Positions 26,809-35,735 of a stretch of 64,000 bases of DNA are shown here, piece after piece; position 1 is the stretch's first letter, and each line of letters begins with the position of its first letter. This DNA comes from JAQWRV01 sp045564915 (GTDB taxonomy: Bacteria; Pseudomonadota; Alphaproteobacteria; Rhodospirillales; Rhodospirillaceae). The stretch is from the NCBI GenBank assembly GCA_045564915.1, contig JBJLGL010000012.1, positions 62,001 to 126,000 on the forward strand. Direction: 5' to 3'. Position numbers and translations under genes: made by a program. Under the pieces are notes generated by a model. That model saw nothing but the letters and a program-made list of their open reading frames with translations. It had not been told where the DNA came from and searched no databases.

Positions 26809-28974
26809 TTATTTCACGCTTGGAATTAGTTTAGGAACCCGCATATTGGACTGATCCAAGGCACTACCCTGACCTGATAGACTTGGGTTATGCATAAAGT
26901 ATTCATGGGCACTAAAAGGGTCAATCCTGGCGTTTTCACGTGTAAAGGCGCCGTCAGCTCCCAGCTTCCAGCTCTGTAAATTGTCATTAATATTTGCCAC
27001 CATAATCTGGTCAAGTACTTGTTGATGGACAGTTTGATTTTCAATTGGGACAAATGTCTCAACACGGCTCACCAGATTCCTAGGCATCCAATCGGCAGAC
27101 GACATGAATATCTTGGCTTGCCTTGATGGCAGGGTATATCCATTGCCGAAAACAAAGATCCGAGAATGTTCCAGAAAACGGCCTATTATACTTTTTACGT
27201 GAATATTTTCAGAAAGACCGGGGACCTCCGGACGCAAACAGCAAACACCTCGGATAATAAGTTCAATATTAACTCCAGCTTGCGAAGCTTTGTAGAGCTT
27301 ATCAATTATTATTGGATCGACTAGAGAATTCATCTTTGCCCAAATAGATGCCGGCCTCCCAGCTATAGCGTGACCAGACTCCTCCTCAATCAGGTCACTA
27401 ATTCTTTCCATTAACCCAATAGGAGCCAGTGATAACTTCTCCATTGAGTCTGGCTGAGCATAGCCAGTCATATAATTGAATGTGCGATTAGCATCACGGC
27501 ACAGAGCAGGGTCACAAGTAAAGAATGAAAGATCAGTGTAGAGTTTAGCAGTTACAGGATGATAGTTACCTGTTCCAAAGTGCACATATGAATTTAGGGA
27601 TTTGCCTTCGCGGCGTGTAACCAGAGAAATCTTGGCATGCGTTTTCAGATCAACAAAGCCATAGACTACATTAGCTCCGGCTCGCTCCAAATCTCTAGCC
27701 CATCGGATATTGGCCTCTTCATCAAATCGTGCCTTTAGCTCTACCATAGCTGTAACAGACTTCCCAGCCTCTGCAGCTTCAATAAGGGCGTGAATGATAG
27801 GTGATTCTTTGCTAGTACGGTATAAAGTCTGCTTTATGGAAACTACGTTGGGATCTAGAGCCGCCTGTCGCACGAATTGTACAACGGCATCGAATGACTC
27901 GTAAGGATGATGAACGATGATATCTTTCTTACGAATGGCAGCAAAACTATCACCCCCGAAATCTCTTATCCGCTCTGGAAAACGCTCGTTATAGGGGGTA
28001 AACTGGAGATCGGGCCGCTCGCCGTTTATCAGCTGACTAACATCAGCTAACCCGATCATACCATCAATTGCGAATGTATCTTTTGGTAGGACTTCCAACT
28101 CATCACAAATGAATTTTATTTGGTCTTCTGGCATTCGGGCACTAACCTTAAGACGGATGCAGATACCGCGACGACGGCGTTTGAGCGCAGTCTCAAAGCT
28201 CTGAACTAAGTCCTGTGCCTCTTCATCAATTTCCATTTCACTATCACGAATAACTCGGAAAACTCCCGACTGCACAACTTTGAATCCAGGGAATAAGCGA
28301 TCAAGAAAGAGCTTGATGGCATCCTCAAGAACAATGTAGCGAATTTTTTTCCCGTGCAATCGAATGAAACGCTCGATCTGGGATGGAATTGGAACCAATG
28401 CCCGCATAGCCTCGCCGTTTTCTATACGAACTAGTTGTAAAATTAGTGAGAGGCCGAGGTTAGGAATAAACGGAAAGGGGTGACCTGGATCAATAGCCAG
28501 CGGTGTGAGTACAGGAAAAATATGATCCATGAACAGGCTTTCAAGCCAGTCTTTATCAGCCCTAGACAACTCTTGAGATGGCACAACGTCAATGCCCTCA
28601 CTTGACAACTCTTCTTGTAGTGTATCCCAGCATAAGTCCTGTTTCTTAAACAATTCACGAACAGCTTTATTTATTTGGTCCAATTGCTCGGACGGTGTGA
28701 GACCATCAGCACTACGCTGATTTACCCCAGCCCGGACCTGTCCTTTAAGACCGGCAACGCGAACCATATAAAATTCATCCAGGTTGGAAGCTGAGATAGA
28801 TAAAAACCTAACACGCTCCAGAATTGGGTGTCGTGCATTCTTTGATTCTTCAAGTACACGGGTGTTAAACGATAGCCAGGACAACTCGCGATTAATAAAT
28901 CGATTATTACTAATTATTTCAATAGATTCGGAGGTTGTGCCTTCGATATCTTGTTTAGTGGCTTCCGAAGTCAA
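26809..28974 (-). CDS. ppk1: Polyphosphate kinase 1
   Basis: Reversibly transfers the ATP gamma-phosphate to polyphosphate. The phosphorylated histidine is H446 in VDLKTHAKISLV, with the second conserved His H465 in YVHFGTGNYHP; the N-terminal domain begins with FINRELSWLSFNTRVLEE. 721 residues and all four PPK1 domains are present. First gene of the ppk1-ppx unit. Inner-face membrane-associated or cytoplasmic. Links to stress survival and phosphate storage. Confidence 0.97.
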   Translation of the reverse strand: MTSEATKQDIEGTTSESIEIISNNRFINRELSWLSFNTRVLEESKNARHPILERVRFLSISASNLDEFYMVRVAGLKGQVRAGVNQRSADGLTPSEQLDQINKAVRELFKKQDLCWDTLQEELSSEGIDVVPSQELSRADKDWLESLFMDHIFPVLTPLAIDPGHPFPFIPNLGLSLILQLVRIENGEAMRALVPIPSQIERFIRLHGKKIRYIVLEDAIKLFLDRLFPGFKVVQSGVFRVIRDSEMEIDEEAQDLVQSFETALKRRRRGICIRLKVSARMPEDQIKFICDELEVLPKDTFAIDGMIGLADVSQLINGERPDLQFTPYNERFPERIRDFGGDSFAAIRKKDIIVHHPYESFDAVVQFVRQAALDPNVVSIKQTLYRTSKESPIIHALIEAAEAGKSVTAMVELKARFDEEANIRWARDLERAGANVVYGFVDLKTHAKISLVTRREGKSLNSYVHFGTGNYHPVTAKLYTDLSFFTCDPALCRDANRTFNYMTGYAQPDSMEKLSLAPIGLMERISDLIEEESGHAIAGRPASIWAKMNSLVDPIIIDKLYKASQAGVNIELIIRGVCCLRPEVPGLSENIHVKSIIGRFLEHSRIFVFGNGYTLPSRQAKIFMSSADWMPRNLVSRVETFVPIENQTVHQQVLDQIMVANINDNLQSWKLGADGAFTRENARIDPFSAHEYFMHNPSLSGQGSALDQSNMRVPKLIPSVK

Positions 28975-29259
28975 TGCATTCTTCCTTCACTCCAAAGGAC
29001 TGTTCTAGCAGTGATTAGAAAGTCCTATCTGACTGCAGGTCAAAGCTTTCTAAAACTGAGGTTCATAAAGTACCACAAATAAGCCAGAGCCTACGGTAAC
29101 ATGACGAGTACAAATCTGTCGAATACAGACCCAGATTATAATACTCTACCAACTCTTTCGATATTTGAAGCAGGGAAGAAAGTTATTAGAGGACTATAAA
29201 GGAGCATATGGGCGCCTATCACGCATCTTCCAGATAACTGAGCTTGAAAACTACTAACT
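28975..29259. other. Intergenic region between hda and ppk1
   Basis: 285 bp between two minus-strand genes. It must contain the ppk1 promoter. A 32-codon plus-strand frame at 29101-29199 has no ribosome binding site and no recognisable feature. No terminator for hda was found. Confidence 0.4.
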
Positions 29260-29946
29260 TTAAATAATCTCTTCAGCAAAATTGGACGAATTGAGAACTT
29301 CCCTTATTAATGGCACGGTGACTCTTCTCCCCTGGGCTAAGGATTCCCTGTCAACTAGATCAACAAGTGTCGCTGAAGCAGAAAATGTGCGTGGCATTCG
29401 GACGATAGCATATTCAAGAACATCAACTGCAATTAAGATTTGTCTATCCTTAAACAATTTTGCAAGAACAGTTATTAAAGTTGCATCATCTGGTGCAGAA
29501 ATTTTTATGGCGGTTATGCTTTTTAGACGCGAGCGTAAATCTGGTAATTCGACAAGCCATCGCGCAGGAGCCTCCCGACTTGAAATCAAGAAGTGACCTT
29601 GAGCTTCTCGGATAGCATTGAAGAGATGAAACAAGTTCTGCTCGTGAATTGGACCATCTGTGCGGTCTAAAATGATCGCCGAATATCTATGAGCTAATGC
29701 GACAGGGTCAATTGAAATCATGTCGGCATCACACAATAATAACGCATTAGCGCGGGACGCAAAGACATGCGCTAAGTGTGTTTTCCCACACCCTTCAGGT
29801 CCATGTACTGCAAGTGCGTGGCCCTTCCAATTTGGCCATTGGTCTACCCAGGAAATAGCATCCTGGTTTCCCGCTGTGACGAAGAGATTAGACCGATCAA
29901 GCGCGGGACGGTGACCCAAGTCCAATAGTAATTGCTTGATAGACAC
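29260..29946 (-). CDS. hda: Hda-like DnaA-family ATPase (regulatory inactivation of DnaA)
   Basis: 228-residue AAA+ protein homologous to the ATPase part of DnaA but without its DNA-binding domain. Walker A is GPEGCGKTHLAH at about 51-62; the Walker B region is AIILDR. The sensor region contains LPDLRSRLKS, the typical DnaA/Hda arginine-finger context. Known Hda binds the beta clamp through an N-terminal QLxL/F motif; here KQLLLDLG at residues 4-11 fits, stimulating hydrolysis of ATP-DnaA after initiation. It lies 37 nt downstream of the DUF2066 gene and upstream of ppk1, the conserved alphaproteobacterial neighbourhood. Confidence 0.9.
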   Translation of the reverse strand: MSIKQLLLDLGHRPALDRSNLFVTAGNQDAISWVDQWPNWKGHALAVHGPEGCGKTHLAHVFASRANALLLCDADMISIDPVALAHRYSAIILDRTDGPIHEQNLFHLFNAIREAQGHFLISSREAPARWLVELPDLRSRLKSITAIKISAPDDATLITVLAKLFKDRQILIAVDVLEYAIVRMPRTFSASATLVDLVDRESLAQGRRVTVPLIREVLNSSNFAEEII

Positions 29947-29983
29947 TAGCAGAATCCTAAACAGTCAACGCACAGCCCGAGGA

Positions 29984-31231
29984 TTAATCTGATCCACTCC
30001 AAATAGACCTGAGGGGCTGGGATAAACTCCGATTAACTTCAGAAACAGCTCTATCGGGCTGTTTGACAAAAGACAAGTTTTCTTGGCGCTGATTCTCTAT
30101 AATCCAGGTTTCTTGTTGTTTAAAGAGTGTAAGATTAAGCTGTGCCATAGCCAACTTCAGTTGAGATTCATCTCCCAAATAATAGACCGTAACCTGAGCC
30201 CGGTCTTTAGTAATCGCTTGCAATTCAAAGCGATCGATAAGAGGCGCTTGCTCTAGTTTTCGCTTCACAATAAGCCAGTCTTCTAGCTTTCCGAGCGGGA
30301 CTACAGCTGTTATTTGTCCAGAAATCCCAAATTGAAGCATGCTTTCACGCTTCCATTCATCTTCGACTAGCGCCCAGGATTGGATTGCAGCTGCAACAAA
30401 AAGATCAGACCAGGTCTGACCAGTTATTGCAGAAGTCTCAACCCGATATTCCTGACCTGACCTTGTAAAGTAGAGGGTTACATACACAGACTCAGAACCG
30501 ATTCCACCAACTAAAGATGCTAATACTACTACGGCATCATCGGCATTATACCTGCTAGCCAACTGCCTCAGAAGCACCTGATCGCGGGCTACAGCATCGC
30601 TAGACTGTAGGGTGGTTAAATCTGTTAGATCGCCGTAGGGTAATTGCCGAGGGACCAGCCCATTAGCAACAGGAATTTCGAACCAAGCATCACGCCAGGG
30701 GTTGGGATTCTGCCACAGTGTCGGTTCAGCAACTACTGATGCTTGGTAAAGCGGAATGACAACAACGGGCTTACTCTGTGTCTCAGAAAACGGGACATTT
30801 GCAAACCTAAGGGCTGAGCGAACCGAATCTGGCCAGAATCTGACAGTTAGGTCTGCTAGGTATCGTGTAGAGGAAGACCGCTCATTAGCAATAGAAAAAT
30901 CTCTTACTAAGTCGATAGAATCCTGTGCAGACAAGTTTGGGAGCTGATTATAATAATCCTTTGGTACTAAGCGTCGAAATAGTTGGTCTAACGCGTCAAT
31001 TTGCCCTACTTGCAGGCCTCTGGACCGTGCTTCTGAAGTTGAGCGAGCGCGAGAATCGACGGCGACAGCTGAAATTGAAAAGACATCAGATGGGTCGTTT
31101 GCTGCTAGAGGCGATAATAAGATCCAGAACGGTACCAATGCGCTAACAACAAACACTGACCAAGCCGTTGCAACACGCTCATCTTTGGCTATTGTACGAA
31201 TGATTATTGCCGCACAGTGTGAGGCTGACAT
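29984..31231 (-). CDS. DUF2066 domain-containing exported protein
   Basis: Protein of unknown function with a DUF2066-type layout: N-terminal hydrophobic segment (VFVVSALVPFWILLSPLAAN, residues about 26-45) followed by a domain starting with VDSRARSTSEARSRG and a long periplasmic part. The first ATG (31231) overlaps the 5' end of purM on the other strand by 47 nt and gives a 25-residue polar leader; a GTG at 31156 would begin just at the hydrophobic stretch and remove the overlap. I keep the longer frame but the start is open. Next to hda and purM, as in other Alphaproteobacteria. Confidence 0.75.
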   Translation of the reverse strand: MSASHCAAIIIRTIAKDERVATAWSVFVVSALVPFWILLSPLAANDPSDVFSISAVAVDSRARSTSEARSRGLQVGQIDALDQLFRRLVPKDYYNQLPNLSAQDSIDLVRDFSIANERSSSTRYLADLTVRFWPDSVRSALRFANVPFSETQSKPVVVIPLYQASVVAEPTLWQNPNPWRDAWFEIPVANGLVPRQLPYGDLTDLTTLQSSDAVARDQVLLRQLASRYNADDAVVVLASLVGGIGSESVYVTLYFTRSGQEYRVETSAITGQTWSDLFVAAAIQSWALVEDEWKRESMLQFGISGQITAVVPLGKLEDWLIVKRKLEQAPLIDRFELQAITKDRAQVTVYYLGDESQLKLAMAQLNLTLFKQQETWIIENQRQENLSFVKQPDRAVSEVNRSLSQPLRSIWSGSD

Positions 31232-32324
31232 TTCTAGATCCTCTCAGGCCGATGGCCGCCGTTCTAACGGTTTAACTTATAAAGAAGCCGGGGTCGATAT
31301 TGATGCCGGCAACGCTCTAGTTGAAGCCATCAAGCCGTTGGCGAAATCTACTGCTCGCACGGGGGCAAACTCCGCTCTTGGAGGCTTCGGTGGACTATTT
31401 GACCTTAATTCCTGCGGATTCCAAGATCCAGTTCTGGTTGCTTGTAACGATGGGGTTGGGACCAAAGTTCTACTTGCCATAGAAACTGGTCACCATTCTA
31501 GTATTGGAATTGACCTAGTGGCTATGTGTATCAATGATCTAGTGGTGCAAGGGGCAGAACCACTGTTTTTTCTCGATTATTATGCCACGGGAAAACTGAG
31601 TGTTGCTGACGCGATAGATGTATTGACCGGAATAGCGCATGGGTGCCAGGAAGCGGGCTGTGCTTTGATTGGGGGCGAAACTGCAGAAATGCCAGGCCTC
31701 TATGGCGAAAATGAGTACGATCTGGCTGGATTCGCGGTTGGCGCAGTTGAGCGAGGCAGTATCCTACCCAAGAATGTAGCAATAGGTGATGCAGTCATTG
31801 GACTACCCTCAGCTGGGTTTCATTCCAATGGATATTCGTTGGTGCGTAGGGTTATTGAGCTCAGTGGCCTTTCCTATGAAGACCCAGCACCATTTGAGTC
31901 AGCTTCAAAGCTCTCCGATGTTTTACTTAAACCAACTCGCATTTATGCACAGTCTTGCCTCGCCCTTGTTAGAGCAGACTTAGTACATGGCTTTGCCCAT
32001 ATCACGGGTGGTGGGCTTATTGAAAACCTTCCTAGGGTATTGCCAGACAGCTTAGCCATATCATTGAATGCAAATGCTATACCGCTGCCAGCTATGATGG
32101 AATGGACAGCCTCAGTCGGTAACTTATCTGCTAAAGAGATGGTCCGCACATTTAATTGCGGCATCGGAATGGCAGTAGTAGTGGATTCCACCGTGGTGGA
32201 TGAGGCCATGACCGTGCTCAAAGAAAACGGAGAAGAACCGCGGGTCATAGGAGAGGTTTGCAATAGAGGCGATTCTCCTCCTGTTTTAATCAAGAACCTA
32301 GAACAAGCCTGGTCTTTAGCTTAG
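31185..32324 (+). CDS. purM: Phosphoribosylformylglycinamidine cyclo-ligase (AIR synthetase)
   Basis: ATP-dependent ring closure of FGAM to AIR in purine synthesis. Hallmarks: GLTYKEAGVDIDAGNALVEA at about 29-48, DGVGTKVLLA, and GGETAEMPGLY, followed by PurM C-terminal fold segments such as HITGGGLIENLPR. The family usually starts only a few residues before GLTYKEAG; here the only in-frame ATGs are 31185 and 31200, giving a 23-28 residue extension. Opposite purN, which is encoded convergently 9 nt away rather than downstream in the same operon. Confidence 0.95.
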   Translation: MAIVRMIIAAQCEADISRSSQADGRRSNGLTYKEAGVDIDAGNALVEAIKPLAKSTARTGANSALGGFGGLFDLNSCGFQDPVLVACNDGVGTKVLLAIETGHHSSIGIDLVAMCINDLVVQGAEPLFFLDYYATGKLSVADAIDVLTGIAHGCQEAGCALIGGETAEMPGLYGENEYDLAGFAVGAVERGSILPKNVAIGDAVIGLPSAGFHSNGYSLVRRVIELSGLSYEDPAPFESASKLSDVLLKPTRIYAQSCLALVRADLVHGFAHITGGGLIENLPRVLPDSLAISLNANAIPLPAMMEWTASVGNLSAKEMVRTFNCGIGMAVVVDSTVVDEAMTVLKENGEEPRVIGEVCNRGDSPPVLIKNLEQAWSLA

Positions 32325-32333
32325 GCAATCGCT

Positions 32334-32957
32334 TTACAAGAGTGAATCAAGATCAATTTTGCCTGAAACAATGCGTGCTAAAGTTTCTGGAAAAAAACGA
32401 TGCTCCACTTTAAGCACCCTGGCTGCCAATGTCTCTGCTGTGTCGCCAGCATAAACTGTTACGCGAGCCTGATCGACTATTGGCCCAGTGTCGTATTCAC
32501 TATCAACAAGGTGCACCGTTACACCAGATTCTGCATCTCCAGCTGCGATGACCGCTTCGTGCACATAGTGGCCATACATACCCTGCCCACCGTGCCTTGG
32601 CAGTAAAGCAGGATGGATATTGAGGATACGGTTTGCGTAGGTTCGTAAGACCAATGGGCCGATTTTTCGCATATAGCCGGCCAGCACAATGAGGTCGACC
32701 TGGGCTTCCCGAAGTACCTCTAGATGTGCAGCATCTAGGGCTTGCTCTGAACCTTCACTCTTAGAACTCAGGTGAACATGTCGAAGTTTAGCGTCTTTTG
32801 CCCACTCCAGGGCCTTACTAGCTTTATTGTTGCTAATAAGGATTGCAGGTTCAGCGCGCACGCTACCATCAACACAAGCATCTACGATTGCACGCATATT
32901 GCTGCCACGATGCGAAACAAAAAAACCAATTCGCGGCTGGGCAGGCAAAGGAAGCAT
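32334..32957 (-). CDS. purN: Phosphoribosylglycinamide formyltransferase, folate-dependent
   Basis: Formylates GAR with 10-formyl-tetrahydrofolate, third step of purine synthesis. The catalytic triad is visible as N and H in NIHPALLP and D in VDSEYDTGPIV; ISNNKASKALEWAKD is the phosphate/substrate region. 207 residues. It follows ndk by 25 nt on the minus strand and is tail-to-tail with purM. Confidence 0.96.
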   Translation of the reverse strand: MLPLPAQPRIGFFVSHRGSNMRAIVDACVDGSVRAEPAILISNNKASKALEWAKDAKLRHVHLSSKSEGSEQALDAAHLEVLREAQVDLIVLAGYMRKIGPLVLRTYANRILNIHPALLPRHGGQGMYGHYVHEAVIAAGDAESGVTVHLVDSEYDTGPIVDQARVTVYAGDTAETLAARVLKVEHRFFPETLARIVSGKIDLDSLL

Positions 32958-32982
32958 AAAAATACCGGTTTCCTTAGACTAA

Positions 32983-33405
32983 TCAGCCAATGATTTCGTC
33001 TTCAGAAAAGAAATAGGCAATCTCAATGGCCGCATTTTCGACAGAATCTGATCCATGCGCTGAATTAGCCTCAATACTCTCTGCATAGGTTTTTCGAATC
33101 GTACCTACAGCCGCCTCAGCTGGATTAGTTGCGCCCATTATTTCGCGATTAAGCGCAATAGCATTTTCTGCCTCAAGCACTTGAACAACGACAGGCCCTG
33201 AAGTCATGAATGAGCATAGACCGTCAAAAAATGGGCGTTCTTTATGAACAGCATAAAAGTCTTCCGCTTTTGCACGATCAAGCTGAATACGCTTCTGAGC
33301 GATAATGCGTAATCCACCATCCTCAAGCAGCGAATTTATTTTACCTGTAAGATTTCTCCGCGTCGCATCCGGTTTAATTATTGATAGCGTACGTTCAATA
33401 GCCAT
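32983..33405 (-). CDS. ndk: Nucleoside diphosphate kinase
   Basis: Balances NTP pools by phosphotransfer through a phosphohistidine. With the start at 33405 (MAIERTLSIIKPDA) the protein has 140 residues and the active-site His falls at H117 in NSAHGSDS, the same number as in E. coli, which decides the start over the upstream ATG at 33420. NREIMGATNP is the second signature. Between holC (115-nt gap) and purN (25-nt gap). Confidence 0.97.
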   Translation of the reverse strand: MAIERTLSIIKPDATRRNLTGKINSLLEDGGLRIIAQKRIQLDRAKAEDFYAVHKERPFFDGLCSFMTSGPVVVQVLEAENAIALNREIMGATNPAEAAVGTIRKTYAESIEANSAHGSDSVENAAIEIAYFFSEDEIIG

Positions 33406-33520
33406 GGTTATTGCATCCATTCAAGAGAGGTTACCGGCCAAGAGAGACCTTCGGGCCTGGTTGCGCGGTTTATAGACAACCGCAATGAGTAGTGCAACAT
33501 AGCCTTTGTGAAGCATCAAA

Positions 33521-33973
33521 CTATGTTTGAGCTTTTTCCTCCCATACGCCACGATCAGTCTGCTGCCAGTAGTGCATCTCGTGACCTTGGGCTCTGGCCG
33601 CTGTCCAGCGATCACGAGCTGCTCCAACCGATTCTTTATTAGTGCCATCAAACAAATCAAGGCATCGTTGATAATCCTCCAGATCATCTACAATCATACC
33701 ATCAGTGACCACTAGAATCGTTGCCTCATTTGGATTCTCGGGATGATCAGTTAGCCAAATAGGCTGCGAATCCGCGTAACCGTCTTTGACTGTTCCATGA
33801 GGCAACCAGGAGTTAGGGTCAAAGGTCCACAAGGCTCCGCTAAGGCTCTCTAAGCGATCTTGCGAGCCGGCGACCACAACGACCCTATGTCCCGCCTGCC
33901 TAACCTTTTTGAGCAATTGCGGTAGGGCTCGCTCTAAAGGCCATTTGTGCAGATGATAGAAGTCTACACGCAT
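33521..33973 (-). CDS. holC: DNA polymerase III chi subunit
   Basis: Chi subunit of the clamp-loader complex, linking the replisome to SSB. The family pattern VDFYHLHKWPLERALPQLL at the N-terminus, VVVVAGSQDRLESLSGALWTF and SWLPHG are all present. The frame opens at 34030, overlapping degP, but the ATG at 33973 starts directly at the family's first strand, giving 150 residues. Alpha-proteobacterial holC is often near pepA; here its neighbours are degP and ndk. Confidence 0.9.
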   Translation of the reverse strand: MRVDFYHLHKWPLERALPQLLKKVRQAGHRVVVVAGSQDRLESLSGALWTFDPNSWLPHGTVKDGYADSQPIWLTDHPENPNEATILVVTDGMIVDDLEDYQRCLDLFDGTNKESVGAARDRWTAARAQGHEMHYWQQTDRGVWEEKAQT

Positions 33974-34001
33974 GTTGTGCGAAAAGCCTCGTACCTTGTG
34001 A

Positions 34002-35540
34002 TCAGCTTTCGCTGATTCGCACTGGGACAAGCCTAAAATTATCCCCGTTTTGAACCCTCAGTAGGACAACCGTACGATTCTTACTTTTTGCGGCGGCGAT
34101 CACCTCTTCTGCTTCCTCAGCTGTTTCTACCGGCGTCTGTTGCACCTCAGCGATAATGTCGCCACGCCGCAACCCTTTCGCGGCAGCATCACTTTCTTCG
34201 TCTACATCGACGATAATCAAACCCATAATATCTTCAGGCAGTTCGTACTGTCTTCGCACAGAATCTGACAACTCTGCGACTATGACACCTAGTTCATCAA
34301 TTTCTTTCCGCTCAGGCCGATTGCTGCGTCTAGGCGTATCTCCACGTGAAGCAAGAACCACACTTTCTTCCTCAAGTTCACCAATGACAACTATGAGGTC
34401 TTTTTCTTTGCCATCACGCAGCACCGTCATCTTGATTTTGCTATCAAGCTCTACTGCAGCGACCATCAGTGGGAATTTCTCGCCATCAACGGGCTTACTA
34501 TCAAAAGTCAAGATGACATCATTTGCTAACACTCCTGCTTTTGCAGCAGGACTGTCCTCTAGAACTTCGGCAACCAAAGCCCCCTGAGCTTCTTCTAAAC
34601 CGAAGCTTTCTGCAATTTCGGCAGATACAGCCTGGAATCTGACGCCCAGCCAGCCACGGCGCGGGCGGCCGAACTCCTTAAGGTCAGCAATAATATTGCT
34701 CGCCATATTTGATGGCGAAGCGAAACCAATACCAACGCTTGCACCAGTAGGTGAAAATATTGCCGTATTAATGCCGATGACCTCGCCAACCATATTGATC
34801 AACGGGCCGCCAGAATTACCACGGTTTATAGCTGCATCCGTTTGAAGGTAATCGTCGTAAGGGCTGCCATTACTGAGACGCCGCGAGCGGGCGGAAACGA
34901 TACCAGCCGTTACTGTCACACCTATACCAAAAGGATTACCAATGGCTACAGACCAGTCACCAACGCGCATTTTATCAGAATCACCCCACTTCAAGGTGGG
35001 TAGTGGTTTCTCTGACTCGACCTTGATGAGCGCTAAGTCACCTTGTGGGTCGCGGCCAATGACTTGGGCTTCAAGAATTGTGTCATCCGCTAGTAGAACT
35101 CGAATCTCATCCGCATCCTCAATCACGTGATTGTTAGTTACGATCAAACCGTCAGGTTCAATGATAAACCCAGAACCCAGTGAGCGGGCGCGGCGGAGTG
35201 GCCGGTCGCCACCATCGTCCTCACCTTGTGGTAATTGGTCACCAAACTGCTCCAGGAAGTCCTTGAACATATCTTCCCAAGGACCGCCTCTCGGTAATTG
35301 GGGCATAGAACGCTGTCCGCGCTTACGGCCTTCAACCAATTGAACAGTTGAAATATTCACTACGGCTGGCATCACATCTTCGACAACATCAGCAAAAGTA
35401 TCTGGTGTACGGGCTAAAGTTGGCTGAGCCACAATCGCAAGCGCCAGAGTTACAGAAGCGCCAAGTGCTGAGATCCAAGAAAGACGACTGCTATTAACTC
35501 TTAGCTCCGAGGAACTATAACTATTGATCATACGGATCAT
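34002..35540 (-). CDS. degP: Do-family periplasmic serine protease DegP/DegQ
   Basis: Periplasmic chymotrypsin-like protease/chaperone with two PDZ domains. N-terminal signal segment ASVTLALAIVAQPTLA (28-43). Catalytic triad H138 in TNNHVI, D168 in DPQGDLALI, S243 in NRGNSGGPL. PDZ1 about 290-380 and PDZ2 about 415-505. 512 residues. Lies downstream of hflKC on the same strand with a 195-nt gap, the conserved alphaproteobacterial order hflK-hflC-degP. No clear heat-shock promoter was recognised in the gap. Confidence 0.96.
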   Translation of the reverse strand: MIRMINSYSSSELRVNSSRLSWISALGASVTLALAIVAQPTLARTPDTFADVVEDVMPAVVNISTVQLVEGRKRGQRSMPQLPRGGPWEDMFKDFLEQFGDQLPQGEDDGGDRPLRRARSLGSGFIIEPDGLIVTNNHVIEDADEIRVLLADDTILEAQVIGRDPQGDLALIKVESEKPLPTLKWGDSDKMRVGDWSVAIGNPFGIGVTVTAGIVSARSRRLSNGSPYDDYLQTDAAINRGNSGGPLINMVGEVIGINTAIFSPTGASVGIGFASPSNMASNIIADLKEFGRPRRGWLGVRFQAVSAEIAESFGLEEAQGALVAEVLEDSPAAKAGVLANDVILTFDSKPVDGEKFPLMVAAVELDSKIKMTVLRDGKEKDLIVVIGELEEESVVLASRGDTPRRSNRPERKEIDELGVIVAELSDSVRRQYELPEDIMGLIIVDVDEESDAAAKGLRRGDIIAEVQQTPVETAEEAEEVIAAAKSKNRTVVLLRVQNGDNFRLVPVRISES

Positions 35541-35735
35541 TTGGATTCCTTTTCTTTAACGCGATGTGCTCTACAATTATTTGGTCATTGTCTGTGGAAA
35601 TGAGGTCAAGAAAAACCAAAATCAACAGGATATGACCACTATCTGTCAGCTTCGTAATGTAGGACAAAAACAATCTAGTCTTATCGCCACGATAGCGTGT
35701 GCTAGACCGCTCTCAATGATCTAAACAAAAAGGAC

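Noticed and set aside
29101..29199. Plus-strand 32-codon frame in the hda-ppk1 gap
   Set aside because: No ribosome binding site, no conserved motif, and it ends before any coupled gene.
34156..34587. Long plus-strand frame opposite degP
   Set aside because: Low-complexity Ser-rich translation of the antisense strand; degP is the well-supported gene.
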